Source: Pseudomonadota bacterium
GTDB taxonomy: Bacteria; Pseudomonadota; Alphaproteobacteria; Rhizobiales; Devosiaceae
NCBI GenBank assembly: GCA_023431205.1
Contig: JAEYXQ010000011.1
Coordinates: 1-54,497, forward strand
Reading direction: 5' to 3'
DNA: 54,497 nucleotides
Positions 1 through 8,102 of this stretch are shown here, in pieces (the stretch's first letter is position 1; each line of letters opens with the position of its first letter). The notes beneath the pieces are model-generated. The model searched no databases and was not told where the DNA came from. It saw only the letters and a program-made list of their open reading frames with translations. A program made the translations under genes and the position numbers.

Positions 1-128
1 GTCTCGAAATAGGAGCGCGGATAGCTCTTGCCCGTATAGGGCGAGACGATCGGGTCCATGTTGAGGTCGTAGAACTTCTTGCCCGTATCGGGATCGGTCC
101 GTTTGGTGCCGCGTTCGGAACTGGCCAT
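1..128 (-). CDS. FYDLN_acid (TIGR02300) family protein, N-terminal part
   Basis: Only the first 42 residues lie in the window; the gene runs off the left edge. The start is the ATG opposite position 128. The visible part contains the family signature FYDLN at residues 19-23 followed by DPIVSPYTG. In many relatives this N-terminus is a zinc ribbon with two CPxCG knuckles; here the four metal positions read D12, T15, S29 and T32, so no cysteine is left and zinc cannot be bound in the usual way. Function of the family is unknown. It is divergent from cmk, a common position in Hyphomicrobiales. Confidence 0.8.
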   Translation of the reverse strand, partial: MASSERGTKRTDPDTGKKFYDLNMDPIVSPYTGKSYPRSYFE

Positions 129-308
129 GATGTTCCTCGTGTATGGGGGAAGGGCGCAGTCGTGGACGCCCGGAAATCGGTCGATCCGGTTATGGACAAT
201 ACCGGTAGCTGTCAAACCGAAAATGTGAAGACTGGTTCCTCGCAGTGGCGGCGAGGCTCATGGCCATGCTAATCGCCGGGCGAGTTCGGCGCAGCCAGGG
301 GGTTCGGG
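129..308. other. Spacer between the divergent FYDLN gene and cmk
   Basis: This 180-base spacer carries the promoters of both divergent genes. I see no convincing gene in it. An AGGGGG just upstream of position 309 serves as the ribosome binding site of cmk. In several related genomes aroA lies here ahead of cmk; no aroA coding sequence is present. Confidence 0.4.
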
Positions 309-956
309 ATGATCATTGCCGTCGATGGGCCAGCCGCATCGGGCAAGGGTACCCTGGCAGCCGGGCTGGCGCGCCACTATCGCCTTCCGCATCTCGACAC
401 CGGGCTGCTCTACCGTGCTGTTGGCCTCGCCGTCGCCGGCCATGTCGACAAGCCCGGATTCGAAGCGGCGGCCGTTGCGGCGGCGCAAACCCTCGATGCC
501 GGCCAGCTCAAGGATATCGCGGCGCTGACCGCCGCCGAGACCGGCGTGCTGGCCAGCAAGGTGGCGGTGATCGGACCGGTGCGGCAGGCGCTCTACGACT
601 ATCAGCGCGCCTTTGCCACCCAGCCGGGCGGTGCCGTGCTTGACGGGCGCGATATCGGCACCCGCATCGCGCCCGATGCCGATGCCAAGCTGTTCATCCA
701 GGCCGACAGCAAGGCACGGATGGAGCGTCGCGCCCGCCAGCTCGAAGCGCGTGGCGTGGTGGTTGATCGCTACGCGCTCTATCACCAGATAGAGGAGCGG
801 GACGCCCGTGACATGGGTAACCCCAATGGCGGCTTCTACCGGGCGGCGGATGCGCACTTGCTCGACACCACGCTTCTCGATATAGAGGCCGCACTCCGCG
901 CAGCCATCGCGATCGTTGACAGGGCCGTGGCATCGAAGGCAAGGCAGACGCCTTAA
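309..956 (+). CDS. cmk: (d)CMP kinase (cytidylate kinase)
   Basis: Phosphorylates CMP and dCMP with ATP in pyrimidine nucleotide synthesis and recycling, in the cytoplasm. The 215-residue product has the P-loop GPAASGKGT at residues 7-15, followed by the LDTGLLYRAVG nucleotide-binding segment typical of CMP kinases, the DGRDIGT motif in the middle and a RARQLEARG lid-like region. Length is normal for the family. The start ATG follows an AGGGGG ribosome site closely. It lies upstream of rpsA, as in most proteobacteria, and the two are probably co-transcribed. Confidence 0.96.
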   Translation: MIIAVDGPAASGKGTLAAGLARHYRLPHLDTGLLYRAVGLAVAGHVDKPGFEAAAVAAAQTLDAGQLKDIAALTAAETGVLASKVAVIGPVRQALYDYQRAFATQPGGAVLDGRDIGTRIAPDADAKLFIQADSKARMERRARQLEARGVVVDRYALYHQIEERDARDMGNPNGGFYRAADAHLLDTTLLDIEAALRAAIAIVDRAVASKARQTP

Positions 957-1122
957 TTTCACCCTTCGTGTCCGGCCGCAGCAGCGATCATCAAGGCGCT
1001 GGCCCGGAACGACTTCAAACCAACAACCCGACCGGGCGCTTGCGCGCCGGCGCTTTTGCTTTTGGCAAAGCGGCACGCCCCGGCCGTTCAACACCAGCCA
1101 CCGGTGCACCGGAGAGAAGAAT
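957..1122 (+). promoter_or_regulatory. Leader of rpsA with a small hairpin and T-rich tract
   Basis: This 166-base untranslated stretch lies between cmk and rpsA. It contains a short stem GGCGC/GCGCC at 1035-1048, followed by two TTTT runs (1054-1062), which could act as an attenuator or internal promoter region. S1 represses its own translation in E. coli, so a leader element is plausible, but I recognise no named leader motif. Confidence 0.3.
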
Positions 1123-2832
1123 TTGGCACAGCAGACTGTGACGAAAGAAGACTTTGAATCGATGCTGCTCGACAGCTTTGTCGACAACGATGCCGCCGAA
1201 GGCACCGTCGTCAAGGGCAAGGTCGTCGCCATCGAAAAGGACCTGGCGATCATCGACGTCGGTCTCAAGACCGAAGGCCGCGTGGCGCTGAAGGAATTCG
1301 GCCAGGCCTACCGCGACGGGCAGATCGTCGTCGGCTCGGAAGTGGAGGTCTATGTCGATCGCGTTGAGAACGCGATGGGCGAGGCCGTGCTGAGCCGCGA
1401 GAAGGCCCGCCGTGAAGAGAGCTGGGTCAAGCTCGAAGAGCTCTACAACCGCAACGAGCGCGTTGAAGGCACCATCTTCAATCAGGTCAAGGGCGGCTTC
1501 ACCGTCGACCTCGAAGGCGCCATCGCCTTCCTGCCGCGCTCGCAGGTGGACATCCGTCCGATCCGCGACATCGGCCCGCTGATGAACGTGCCGCAGCCGT
1601 TCCAGATCCTGAAGATGGACAAGCGCCGCGGCAACATCGTCGTGTCGCGTCGTGCGATCCTCGAAGAATCGCGCGCCGAGCAGCGTTCGGAAATCGTCCA
1701 GCAGCTGGAAGAAGGCCAGGTGGTCGACGGCGTGGTCAAGAACATCACCGACTACGGTGCGTTCGTGGACCTCGGCGGCATCGACGGACTGCTCCATGTC
1801 ACCGACATTGCCTGGCGCCGCGTCAACCACCCGTCGGAAGTGCTCACCATCGGCGAGACCATCAAGGTCCAGATCGTGCGCATCAACCACGAGTCGCACC
1901 GCATCAGCCTCGGCATGAAGCAGCTGCAGGCCGATCCGTGGGAAGGCATCGAGGCCAAGTACCCGATCAACGCCAAGTTCACCGGCCGCGTCACCAACAT
2001 CACCGACTACGGTGCGTTCGTGGAGCTGGAGCCGGGCATCGAAGGCCTGATCCACGTTTCCGAGATGAGCTGGACCAAGAAGAACGTCCACCCCGGCAAG
2101 ATCGTCTCGACCTCCCAGGAAGTCGACGTGGTGGTGCTCGAGGTCGATCCCGACAAGCGCCGCATCTCGCTCGGTCTCAAGCAGACCCTGCAGAACCCGT
2201 GGGAAGCCTTTGCCGACAAGCATCCGGTGGGCTCCACTATCGAGGGCGAGGTCAAGAACAAGACCGAGTTCGGTCTGTTCATCGGCCTCGAAGGCGATGT
2301 GGACGGCATGGTGCACCTGTCCGACCTCGACTGGCAGAAGTCGGGTGAAGTGGCGCTCGACGACTACAACCGTGGCGACATCGTCAAGGCCAAGGTCCTC
2401 GACGTCGACGTCGAGAAGGAGCGCATCTCGCTCGGCATCAAGCAGCTTGCTGCCGATGACCTGGCCGACTCCTCGGCTGCGGCTGGCGAAGGCGGCCTCA
2501 AGAAGGGCGCCGTGGTCACCACCGAAGTCGTGGAAGTCAACGATGGCGGCATCGAAGTGCGCATTGCGGACAGCGAAGTGACGGCGTTCATCCGCCGCGC
2601 CGACCTCAGCCGCGACCGCAACGACCAGCGCCCCGAGCGCTTCGCCAAGGGCGACAAGGTTGACGCCCGCATCACCCAGTACGACCGCAAGACCGGCCGC
2701 ATCCAGCTCTCGATCAAGGCGCTCGAAATCGCCGAAGAACGTGAAGCCGTGGCCAACTTCGGTTCGTCCGACTCGGGTGCTTCGCTCGGCGACATCCTGG
2801 GCGCCGCTCTCAAGGGCCGCGACAGCAACTAA
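1123..2832 (+). CDS. rpsA: 30S ribosomal protein S1
   Basis: Binds mRNA and helps dock it on the 30S subunit. The 569-residue product contains six S1 RNA-binding repeats (roughly residues 28-95, 112-178, 199-267, 284-354, 371-441 and 458-527); repeats three and four carry nearly the same NITDYGAFV core. The reading frame is open further upstream, but I chose the TTG at 1123 because it follows GGAGAGAAG at 1111-1119 with good spacing and gives the usual alphaproteobacterial N-terminus (about 27 residues before the first S1 repeat). No ATG lies in frame near it. A strong terminator follows the gene. Confidence 0.96.
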   Translation: MAQQTVTKEDFESMLLDSFVDNDAAEGTVVKGKVVAIEKDLAIIDVGLKTEGRVALKEFGQAYRDGQIVVGSEVEVYVDRVENAMGEAVLSREKARREESWVKLEELYNRNERVEGTIFNQVKGGFTVDLEGAIAFLPRSQVDIRPIRDIGPLMNVPQPFQILKMDKRRGNIVVSRRAILEESRAEQRSEIVQQLEEGQVVDGVVKNITDYGAFVDLGGIDGLLHVTDIAWRRVNHPSEVLTIGETIKVQIVRINHESHRISLGMKQLQADPWEGIEAKYPINAKFTGRVTNITDYGAFVELEPGIEGLIHVSEMSWTKKNVHPGKIVSTSQEVDVVVLEVDPDKRRISLGLKQTLQNPWEAFADKHPVGSTIEGEVKNKTEFGLFIGLEGDVDGMVHLSDLDWQKSGEVALDDYNRGDIVKAKVLDVDVEKERISLGIKQLAADDLADSSAAAGEGGLKKGAVVTTEVVEVNDGGIEVRIADSEVTAFIRRADLSRDRNDQRPERFAKGDKVDARITQYDRKTGRIQLSIKALEIAEEREAVANFGSSDSGASLGDILGAALKGRDSN

Positions 2833-2856
2833 GGCTGGCGCGACGTTTGGAACTCC

Positions 2857-2890
2857 GGGGCTCGCGCAATCCGCGCGGGCCCCTTTTCTT
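2857..2890 (+). terminator. Intrinsic terminator of rpsA
   Basis: An 11-base-pair stem, GGGGCTCGCGC pairing with GCGCGGGCCCC around a five-base loop, is followed by TTTTCTT. It closes the cmk-rpsA unit and lies just before the next start codon, so the downstream acetyltransferase needs its own promoter or read-through. Confidence 0.85.
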
Positions 2891-2904
2891 GTCGGACCCG
2901 GAAC

Positions 2905-3420
2905 ATGCCGATTCACTGGCGCCCCCTGACCACTCTCGACCTGCCGGCGGTGGAGGCCATCGCGGCAGAGGTGCACCCGCTTTTTCCCGAAGACACCGCC
3001 GTGTTTGCGGAGCGGCAGCGCCTCTACCCCGAGGGCACGCGCTTTCTGGAAGTGCACGGCCGGCCGGCGGGCTATATCATTTCCCATCCCTGGCGCTACG
3101 GCGGCGTCCCGGCGCTCAACTCCCGGCTTGGCCACATCCCAGTCGATGCCGATACCTACTATATCCATGACCTGGCGTTGCTGCCGGCAGCGCGGGGATC
3201 TGGCGCCGCGGCGATGGTCGTGAGCGACATGATCGGCCACGCGCTCCGTGAAGGCCTGGGCTCCGCCAGCCTGGTGGCGGTGAACAATTCGCGGCCGTTC
3301 TGGACGCGTCAGGGCTTCGCGCCGGTGGAGCGGCCGGACCTGTCCGACACGCTCCGCAGCTACGAGGCGGCGGCGTGCTACATGGTCAGGCGGCTTGCCC
3401 GGCCCTCGAGCTCCGACTAG
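2905..3420 (+). CDS. GNAT family N-acetyltransferase
   Basis: A 171-residue acetyl-CoA-dependent acyltransferase of unknown substrate. The acetyl-CoA pyrophosphate loop is seen as ARGSGAA at residues 96-102, preceded by the beta-4 strand YYIHDLALLP; the C-terminal half keeps the NxxxxFWxxxGF pattern (NNSRPFWTRQGF) of the fold. It sits between rpsA and sppA, 14 bases behind the rpsA terminator, and is probably a lineage-specific insertion into that neighbourhood. The family assignment is sure, the role is not. Confidence 0.85.
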   Translation: MPIHWRPLTTLDLPAVEAIAAEVHPLFPEDTAVFAERQRLYPEGTRFLEVHGRPAGYIISHPWRYGGVPALNSRLGHIPVDADTYYIHDLALLPAARGSGAAAMVVSDMIGHALREGLGSASLVAVNNSRPFWTRQGFAPVERPDLSDTLRSYEAAACYMVRRLARPSSSD

Positions 3421-3451
3421 GGGTGGAGGTCAGTTCGCAAGGACCTGCTCC

Positions 3452-4414
3452 ATGACCAACGCCAGCCCTTCCCCTGCCTCCGTTCCGGACCCCCACAGTG
3501 CTGTTGCCGCTGAGCGCTATCGCACCTCGCGCAGCCGATGGCGGGTGCTGGCCTTCATCGCCCTGGCGCTGGCTGTGCTCGCCGGGATCGGCCGCTTCGC
3601 CATGCCCGACACGGGCCTAGGGGATCACATTGCCCGCGTCGACATCGACGGTACCATCGCGACTGACCCGGCACGCCTCGAAATGTTCGAAACCCTTGCC
3701 GAGCAGGACATGGTCAAGGCAGTGGTGATCGCCATCAACTCGCCAGGCGGCACCATGGCTGGCGGCGAGGAGCTCTATGAGGCCGTGACCCGGCTGCGCG
3801 CAGCCAAGCCCACGGTGGCGGTGGTCAAGGAACTCGGCGCCTCCGCTGCCTACATGACCGCCATCGCCACCGACCGGATCTTCACCCGACGGCTGTCCAT
3901 CGTCGGCTCCATCGGCGTGCTGTTCCAGCACGTCAATGCGGGCAAGCTTCTCGACACCATCGGTATCGACCTCGATAAGGTCGCATCAGGACCGCTCAAG
4001 GCGGAACCGGACTATGACGAGCCAATGACCGGGGAGGTCCGTGCCTCCATCCAGGCGCTGGTCAATGACAGCTTTCAGTGGTTCGTCGACGTAGTGGCCG
4101 AGCGCCGGAGTCTTAACCGCAACAGGGTACTGGAACTGGCCGATGGCCGGATCGTCACCGGGCGGGTTGGGCTGGAACTGGGTCTGGTCGATGCCCTCGG
4201 TGGCGAAGCCGAAGCGCTGGAGTGGCTGGAGGCAGAACATGACGTGGACGCCGACCTGCCCGTTGTGACGGCCTGGCCGCCGCCGCAGCAGGGTTTCGAC
4301 TGGGTCGGAGCGGTGCTGGGTGGGCCGGTGCGTGCGGCACTCGGCCTGCCGGCTTCGGGGCCCGTTGCGCTTGACGGGCTGGTCGCGCTTTGGCAGGTTG
4401 ACCAGGCGCCTTGA
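3452..4414 (+). CDS. sppA: Signal peptide peptidase SppA, short form (S49 family)
   Basis: Inner-membrane serine protease that degrades cleaved signal peptides. The 320-residue product has one N-terminal membrane segment (about residues 31-50) and a single S49 domain, so it is the short archaeal/Bacillus-like form. The nucleophile is Ser131 in GASAAY and the general base is Lys183 in SGPLKAEPD, forming the Ser-Lys dyad. SPGGTMAGG (residues 97-105) is the conserved oxyanion region. The ATG at 3452 was chosen over an upstream in-frame start because it places the membrane anchor correctly. It is followed closely by ihfB, a conserved arrangement in Hyphomicrobiales. Confidence 0.93.
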   Translation: MTNASPSPASVPDPHSAVAAERYRTSRSRWRVLAFIALALAVLAGIGRFAMPDTGLGDHIARVDIDGTIATDPARLEMFETLAEQDMVKAVVIAINSPGGTMAGGEELYEAVTRLRAAKPTVAVVKELGASAAYMTAIATDRIFTRRLSIVGSIGVLFQHVNAGKLLDTIGIDLDKVASGPLKAEPDYDEPMTGEVRASIQALVNDSFQWFVDVVAERRSLNRNRVLELADGRIVTGRVGLELGLVDALGGEAEALEWLEAEHDVDADLPVVTAWPPPQQGFDWVGAVLGGPVRAALGLPASGPVALDGLVALWQVDQAP

Positions 4415-4451
4415 AGTGGGGCCGAAACGGCCCTCGCAACCGGAGCCCGGG

Positions 4452-4736
4452 ATGATCAAGTCGGAACTCGTCGAGAAGCTCGCGGCTGAAAACCCGCATC
4501 TGTTCCAGCGTGACATCGAGAACATCGTCAATGCCATCCTCGATGAGATCGGCGACGCGATGGCACGGGGCGACCGGGTGGAACTGCGTGGCTTCGGCGC
4601 CTTTTCCGTGAAGAACCGGCCCGCCCGCGTCGGGCGCAACCCGCGGACGGGTGAGCAGGTTGATGTGGGCGAGAAGTATGTGCCGCAGTTCAAGGCCGGC
4701 AAGGAAATCCGCGAGCGGTTGAACCGCAGCAGCTAG
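4452..4736 (+). CDS. ihfB: Integration host factor subunit beta
   Basis: DNA-bending HU/IHF-family protein that pairs with IhfA. The 94-residue product begins MIKSELVEKLA and shows the DNA-binding beta-arm with RNPRTGEQV and the intercalating proline, after the GFGAFSVKNRPAR stretch typical of the beta subunit. Length matches the family. The start ATG lies shortly after a GGAG. It lies between sppA and lapA, the usual order in this group. Confidence 0.95.
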   Translation: MIKSELVEKLAAENPHLFQRDIENIVNAILDEIGDAMARGDRVELRGFGAFSVKNRPARVGRNPRTGEQVDVGEKYVPQFKAGKEIRERLNRSS

Positions 4737-4743
4737 GCATTTC

Positions 4744-4764
4744 GGGAAAGTGTCCCACTTTTCC
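4744..4764. repeat. Short palindromic intergenic repeat
   Basis: GGGAAAGTG and CACTTTTCC pair around a three-base loop. Small GAAAAGTGGG-type palindromes like this are scattered between genes in Hyphomicrobiales genomes. It could also slow transcription between ihfB and lapA. No T-run follows. Confidence 0.5.
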
Positions 4765-4821
4765 GGTTTGGAAGCGCGATAGCGCCAGAACCAACGGGGC
4801 AAGGGCCTCACGGCAGTACGC

Positions 4822-5178
4822 ATGGTCAATAAAATCGTCGGCTGGTTGGTCCTGGTCCCGCTTTCGGTGGTGCTCGTGCTGTTTGCTCTCGCCAACCGGC
4901 ACCTCGTGTCCATCAATTTCAATCCGTTCGTCACTCCCACCACGGATCCGGCACCGGGCTATGGCGTGCCGCTGTTCGTGGTTCTCTATGCAATGCTGCT
5001 GATCGGGGTTTTGTCGGGTGGCATCGCCACCTGGTTCGCCCAGGGTCACCACCGCCGGCGCGAGAAGCACTGGCGCCGCGAAACGCAGCAACTGGGCGAA
5101 GAAATCGAGCGCATGCGCCGGCGCTACGGGGAAACCCGTCCCGCCAACGAACTCGATGACCTGTTGGAGCTACGCTGA
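4822..5178 (+). CDS. lapA: LapA (DUF1049) family inner-membrane protein
   Basis: A 118-residue protein with two membrane helices (about residues 5-24 and 49-74) separated by the short periplasmic segment INFNPFV typical of LapA/YciS. A basic, charged cytoplasmic tail (residues 75-118) could form a short coiled coil. In E. coli LapA is linked with LapB in lipopolysaccharide assembly; the tail here lacks any recognisable LapB-like repeat. It lies six bases upstream of trpF and is likely in the same transcript. Confidence 0.85.
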   Translation: MVNKIVGWLVLVPLSVVLVLFALANRHLVSINFNPFVTPTTDPAPGYGVPLFVVLYAMLLIGVLSGGIATWFAQGHHRRREKHWRRETQQLGEEIERMRRRYGETRPANELDDLLELR

Positions 5179-5184
5179 AGCCCT

Positions 5185-5832
5185 ATGGCCGATCCTGCGA
5201 TCGTCAAAATCTGTGGCATCAAGACCCCTGACCTGCTGGAAGCCACCATCGCCGCCGGAGCGGACATGGTGGGCTTCATGCACTTCATGCGCTCGCCGCG
5301 CCACGTCACCATCGAGCAACTCGCCGACCTGATCAGCCAGGCTCGGGGTCGCATCGAGACCTGTGTCGTGCTGGTCAATCCGGACAATAGCTGCGTGGCC
5401 GAAGTGGCCGCACTGGCGCCGGACTGGATCCAGTTGCACGGCCCCGAGACGCCGCATCGGGTGGAAACCATCCGCGACGAGGCCGGCGTGCAGATCCTCA
5501 AGGCCGTTCCGATCGTCTCGGCCGACGACGTCGCCAATGTGGCCCAGTATGTTTACGTGGCCGACCGCATCCTGCTTGACGCCAAGCCGCCCAAGGGCGC
5601 AGATCGGCCGGGCGGGCACGGCGACACCTTCGACTGGGACCTGCTCAAGGCGCTTGACCCCTCGATCCCCTTCATGCTTTCCGGAGGCCTGACGCCGGAC
5701 ACGGTCGCCGCAGCGATCCGCACCGTCAGCCCCTTTGGTGTCGATGTCTCCTCGGGGGTGGAAACCGCTCCCGGGGTCAAGGACAAGCGGCTGGTGGAAG
5801 CGTTCATCCGCAACGCCCGCGCTGCGCAATAG
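5185..5832 (+). CDS. trpF: Phosphoribosylanthranilate isomerase
   Basis: Catalyses the Amadori rearrangement of N-(5-phosphoribosyl)anthranilate to CdRP in tryptophan synthesis. The 215-residue TIM barrel carries the KICGI motif with the catalytic Cys10 and, near the end, GVDVSSGVETAPGVKD, the phosphate-binding region of the family. It is the first of the trpF-trpB-trpA run. A repeat-bearing spacer of about 120 bases separates it from trpB. Confidence 0.96.
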   Translation: MADPAIVKICGIKTPDLLEATIAAGADMVGFMHFMRSPRHVTIEQLADLISQARGRIETCVVLVNPDNSCVAEVAALAPDWIQLHGPETPHRVETIRDEAGVQILKAVPIVSADDVANVAQYVYVADRILLDAKPPKGADRPGGHGDTFDWDLLKALDPSIPFMLSGGLTPDTVAAAIRTVSPFGVDVSSGVETAPGVKDKRLVEAFIRNARAAQ

Positions 5833-5876
5833 GCGGAAAATCGTAGACCTCGCGGTGGGCTTGTCGTACCGCAGGG

Positions 5877-5936
5877 TCGGTGGCACAGACCTCCCTTCTT
5901 CGACAGCTCGGCGCGAGATCTGTGGGAGGCACCGAG
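5877..5936. repeat. Imperfect palindromic repeat in the trpF-trpB spacer
   Basis: TCGGTG...CCTCCC on the left is mirrored by GGGAGGCACCGA on the right, and the middle CAGCTCGGCGCGAGATCTG is itself partly palindromic. The pieces GGTGGC, GACCTC, TTCGACA and GGGAGG recur in the same order in the larger repeat near 38014-38156, so the two probably belong to one family. In RNA it would form a stem-loop between trpF and trpB. Confidence 0.55.
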
Positions 5937-5954
5937 CAAACAGGACTCCCGCGA

Positions 5955-7166
5955 ATGGACCGCATCAATTCCCTGCGCAACGGCCCGGATGAACATGGCC
6001 GGTTCGGCCAGTATGGCGGCCGGTTCGTTGCCGAGACGCTGATGCCGCTGATCCTAGATCTCGAGCGGCACTATCGCGAGGCCAAGGCCGATCCCGGCTA
6101 TGCTGCCGAACTGCAGCATCTTGCCACCCACTACACCGGCCGGCCGAGCCCGCTCTATTTCGCCGAGCGGCTGACGCGGCACCTTGGAGGCGCCAAGGTC
6201 TGGTTCAAGCGCGAAGAGCTCAACCACACCGGCTCGCACAAGATCAACAACTGCCTCGGTCAGATACTGCTGGCCAAGCGCATGGGCAAGACCCGCGTGA
6301 TCGCCGAAACCGGCGCCGGCCAGCATGGCGTGGCGACGGCGACGGTGTGCGCCAAGTTCGAACTGCCCTGCACCATCTTCATGGGCGCTACCGACGTCGA
6401 GCGCCAGAAGCCGAACGTGTTGCGCATGAAGATGCTGGGGGCCGAGGTCCGGCCGGTCACTGCCGGCGCCGGCACCCTCAAGGACGCCATGAACGAGGCG
6501 CTGCGCGACTGGGTCACCAATGTCGACAGCACCTATTACCTGATCGGCACCGCGGCCGGCCCGCACCCCTATCCGGAGATGGTGCGCGACTTCCAGTCGG
6601 TGATCGGCACCGAGCTCAAGCAGCAGTTCCGCAAGGCCGAAGGCAAGCTGCCCGACGCGGTGGTTGCCTGCGTGGGCGGCGGTTCCAATGCCATCGGCAC
6701 CTTCCACGCCTTCCTCGATGACGCCGAGGTCGCCATCTATGGCGCTGAGGCGGGGGGCCACGGCATCGACGTGGAAAACGGCCATGCCGCCTCGATGACT
6801 GGCGGCCGCCCCGGCGTGCTGCACGGCAACCGCACCTATCTGCTGCAGGATCGTGACGGCCAGATCCTCGAGGGGCACTCGATCTCCGCCGGGCTCGACT
6901 ATCCCGGCGTCGGACCAGAGCACTCCTTCCTGCACGACACCAGGCGCGTGACCTATGTGCCGATCACCGACGACGAGGCGATCGAGGCCTTCCGGCTCTG
7001 CACCCGTACCGAAGGCATCATCCCTGCGCTCGAATCCGCCCACGGGCTGGCGCAGGTGATCAAGCTCGCTCCGACCATGGGCAAGGACCAGTCGGTAGTG
7101 CTGTGCCTGTCCGGTCGCGGCGACAAGGACGTTGAAAGTGTCGGCAAGCATCTGGGGCTGCTCTAG
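5955..7166 (+). CDS. trpB: Tryptophan synthase beta chain
   Basis: PLP enzyme that joins indole and serine to tryptophan, working in an alpha2-beta2 complex with TrpA. The 403-residue product has the PLP lysine Lys96 in HTGSHKINN, the serine-binding ETGAGQHG loop and the phosphate-binding GGGSNAIG loop. I chose the ATG at 5955 (MDRINSLRNG) because it gives the usual N-terminus and length; the frame is open about 75 bases further up through the palindromic repeat. trpA follows after three bases. Confidence 0.96.
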   Translation: MDRINSLRNGPDEHGRFGQYGGRFVAETLMPLILDLERHYREAKADPGYAAELQHLATHYTGRPSPLYFAERLTRHLGGAKVWFKREELNHTGSHKINNCLGQILLAKRMGKTRVIAETGAGQHGVATATVCAKFELPCTIFMGATDVERQKPNVLRMKMLGAEVRPVTAGAGTLKDAMNEALRDWVTNVDSTYYLIGTAAGPHPYPEMVRDFQSVIGTELKQQFRKAEGKLPDAVVACVGGGSNAIGTFHAFLDDAEVAIYGAEAGGHGIDVENGHAASMTGGRPGVLHGNRTYLLQDRDGQILEGHSISAGLDYPGVGPEHSFLHDTRRVTYVPITDDEAIEAFRLCTRTEGIIPALESAHGLAQVIKLAPTMGKDQSVVLCLSGRGDKDVESVGKHLGLL

Positions 7167-7169
7167 ACC

Positions 7170-7994
7170 ATGACTTCGCGTATCGAGCGGCGCTTTGCCG
7201 AACTGAAGACCGAGAACCGCCCGGCGCTGGTGACCTTCGTCATGGCCGGGGATCCGGACCTTGCCACCGGCCAGGCCATCTTCGAGGCCCTGCCGCAGGC
7301 TGGCGCCGACATCATCGAACTCGGCATGCCCTTTTCCGATCCCATGGCGGATGGCGTTGCCATCCAGCTGGCGGGCAAGCGGGCGCTGGATGCCGGCCAG
7401 ACCCTGACCGGCGTGCTCGGCATGGTCGAGGATTTCCGCCGCAAGGACGAGACCACGCCGGTCGTGCTGATGGGCTACTACAACCCGATCTACATCTTCG
7501 GCGTCGACCGCTTCCTGGCCGCCGCCAAGGCAGCCGGAGTGGACGGGCTGATCGTGGTCGACCTGCCGCCCGAGGAAGACGAGGAACTCTGCTTGCCGGC
7601 TCTCGCGGCCGGTATCAACTTCATCCGCCTCACCACCCCGACCACCGATGATCGGCGGCTGCCGGCGGTGCTGAAGAACACCTCGGGCTTTGTGTATTAT
7701 GTGTCGATGACCGGCGTGACCGGCGCCGCCATCAAGTCCCGCGCGGCCCTGGGCGAGGCCGTGGAGCGCATCAAGTCGCACAGCCCCTTGCCGGTGGCCG
7801 TAGGCTTCGGCATCAAGACCGCCGAGGACGCTGCCGACATTGGCCGCCAGGCCGATGGCGTGGTCGTCGGCACGGTGCTGGTCGAGGCAGTGCGCACTTC
7901 GCTCGAGGACGGCAAGCCTACCGCCGGAACAGTTGCGGCGGTGCGCAACCTCGTCGCCGACCTCGCGGCAGGCGTAAAGCGCGCCCGCGCCTGA
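7170..7994 (+). CDS. trpA: Tryptophan synthase alpha chain
   Basis: Cleaves indole-3-glycerol phosphate to indole, which passes through the tunnel to TrpB. The 274-residue TIM barrel shows both catalytic acids, Glu50 in IIELGMPFSDP and Asp61 in MADG, plus the GVTG and VGFGIK phosphate-binding loops. The very close spacing to trpB indicates translational coupling. accD follows after about 108 bases, the usual Hyphomicrobiales arrangement. Confidence 0.96.
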   Translation: MTSRIERRFAELKTENRPALVTFVMAGDPDLATGQAIFEALPQAGADIIELGMPFSDPMADGVAIQLAGKRALDAGQTLTGVLGMVEDFRRKDETTPVVLMGYYNPIYIFGVDRFLAAAKAAGVDGLIVVDLPPEEDEELCLPALAAGINFIRLTTPTTDDRRLPAVLKNTSGFVYYVSMTGVTGAAIKSRAALGEAVERIKSHSPLPVAVGFGIKTAEDAADIGRQADGVVVGTVLVEAVRTSLEDGKPTAGTVAAVRNLVADLAAGVKRARA

Positions 7995-8102
7995 CTGGCC
8001 GTGGAAACCGCCACGCTCTGCCTTGGCGCGAACGCCGGGGCCCCTGCAACATTCGCCACAATTGACGGTTAGCTCATCGTCACTGCCAGGAGAGGCCGCG
8101 CC

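Noticed and set aside
1015..3240. A 741-codon open frame on the minus strand over rpsA
   Set aside because: Antisense shadow of rpsA, with a repetitive Asp/Val/Leu/His composition typical of such shadows.
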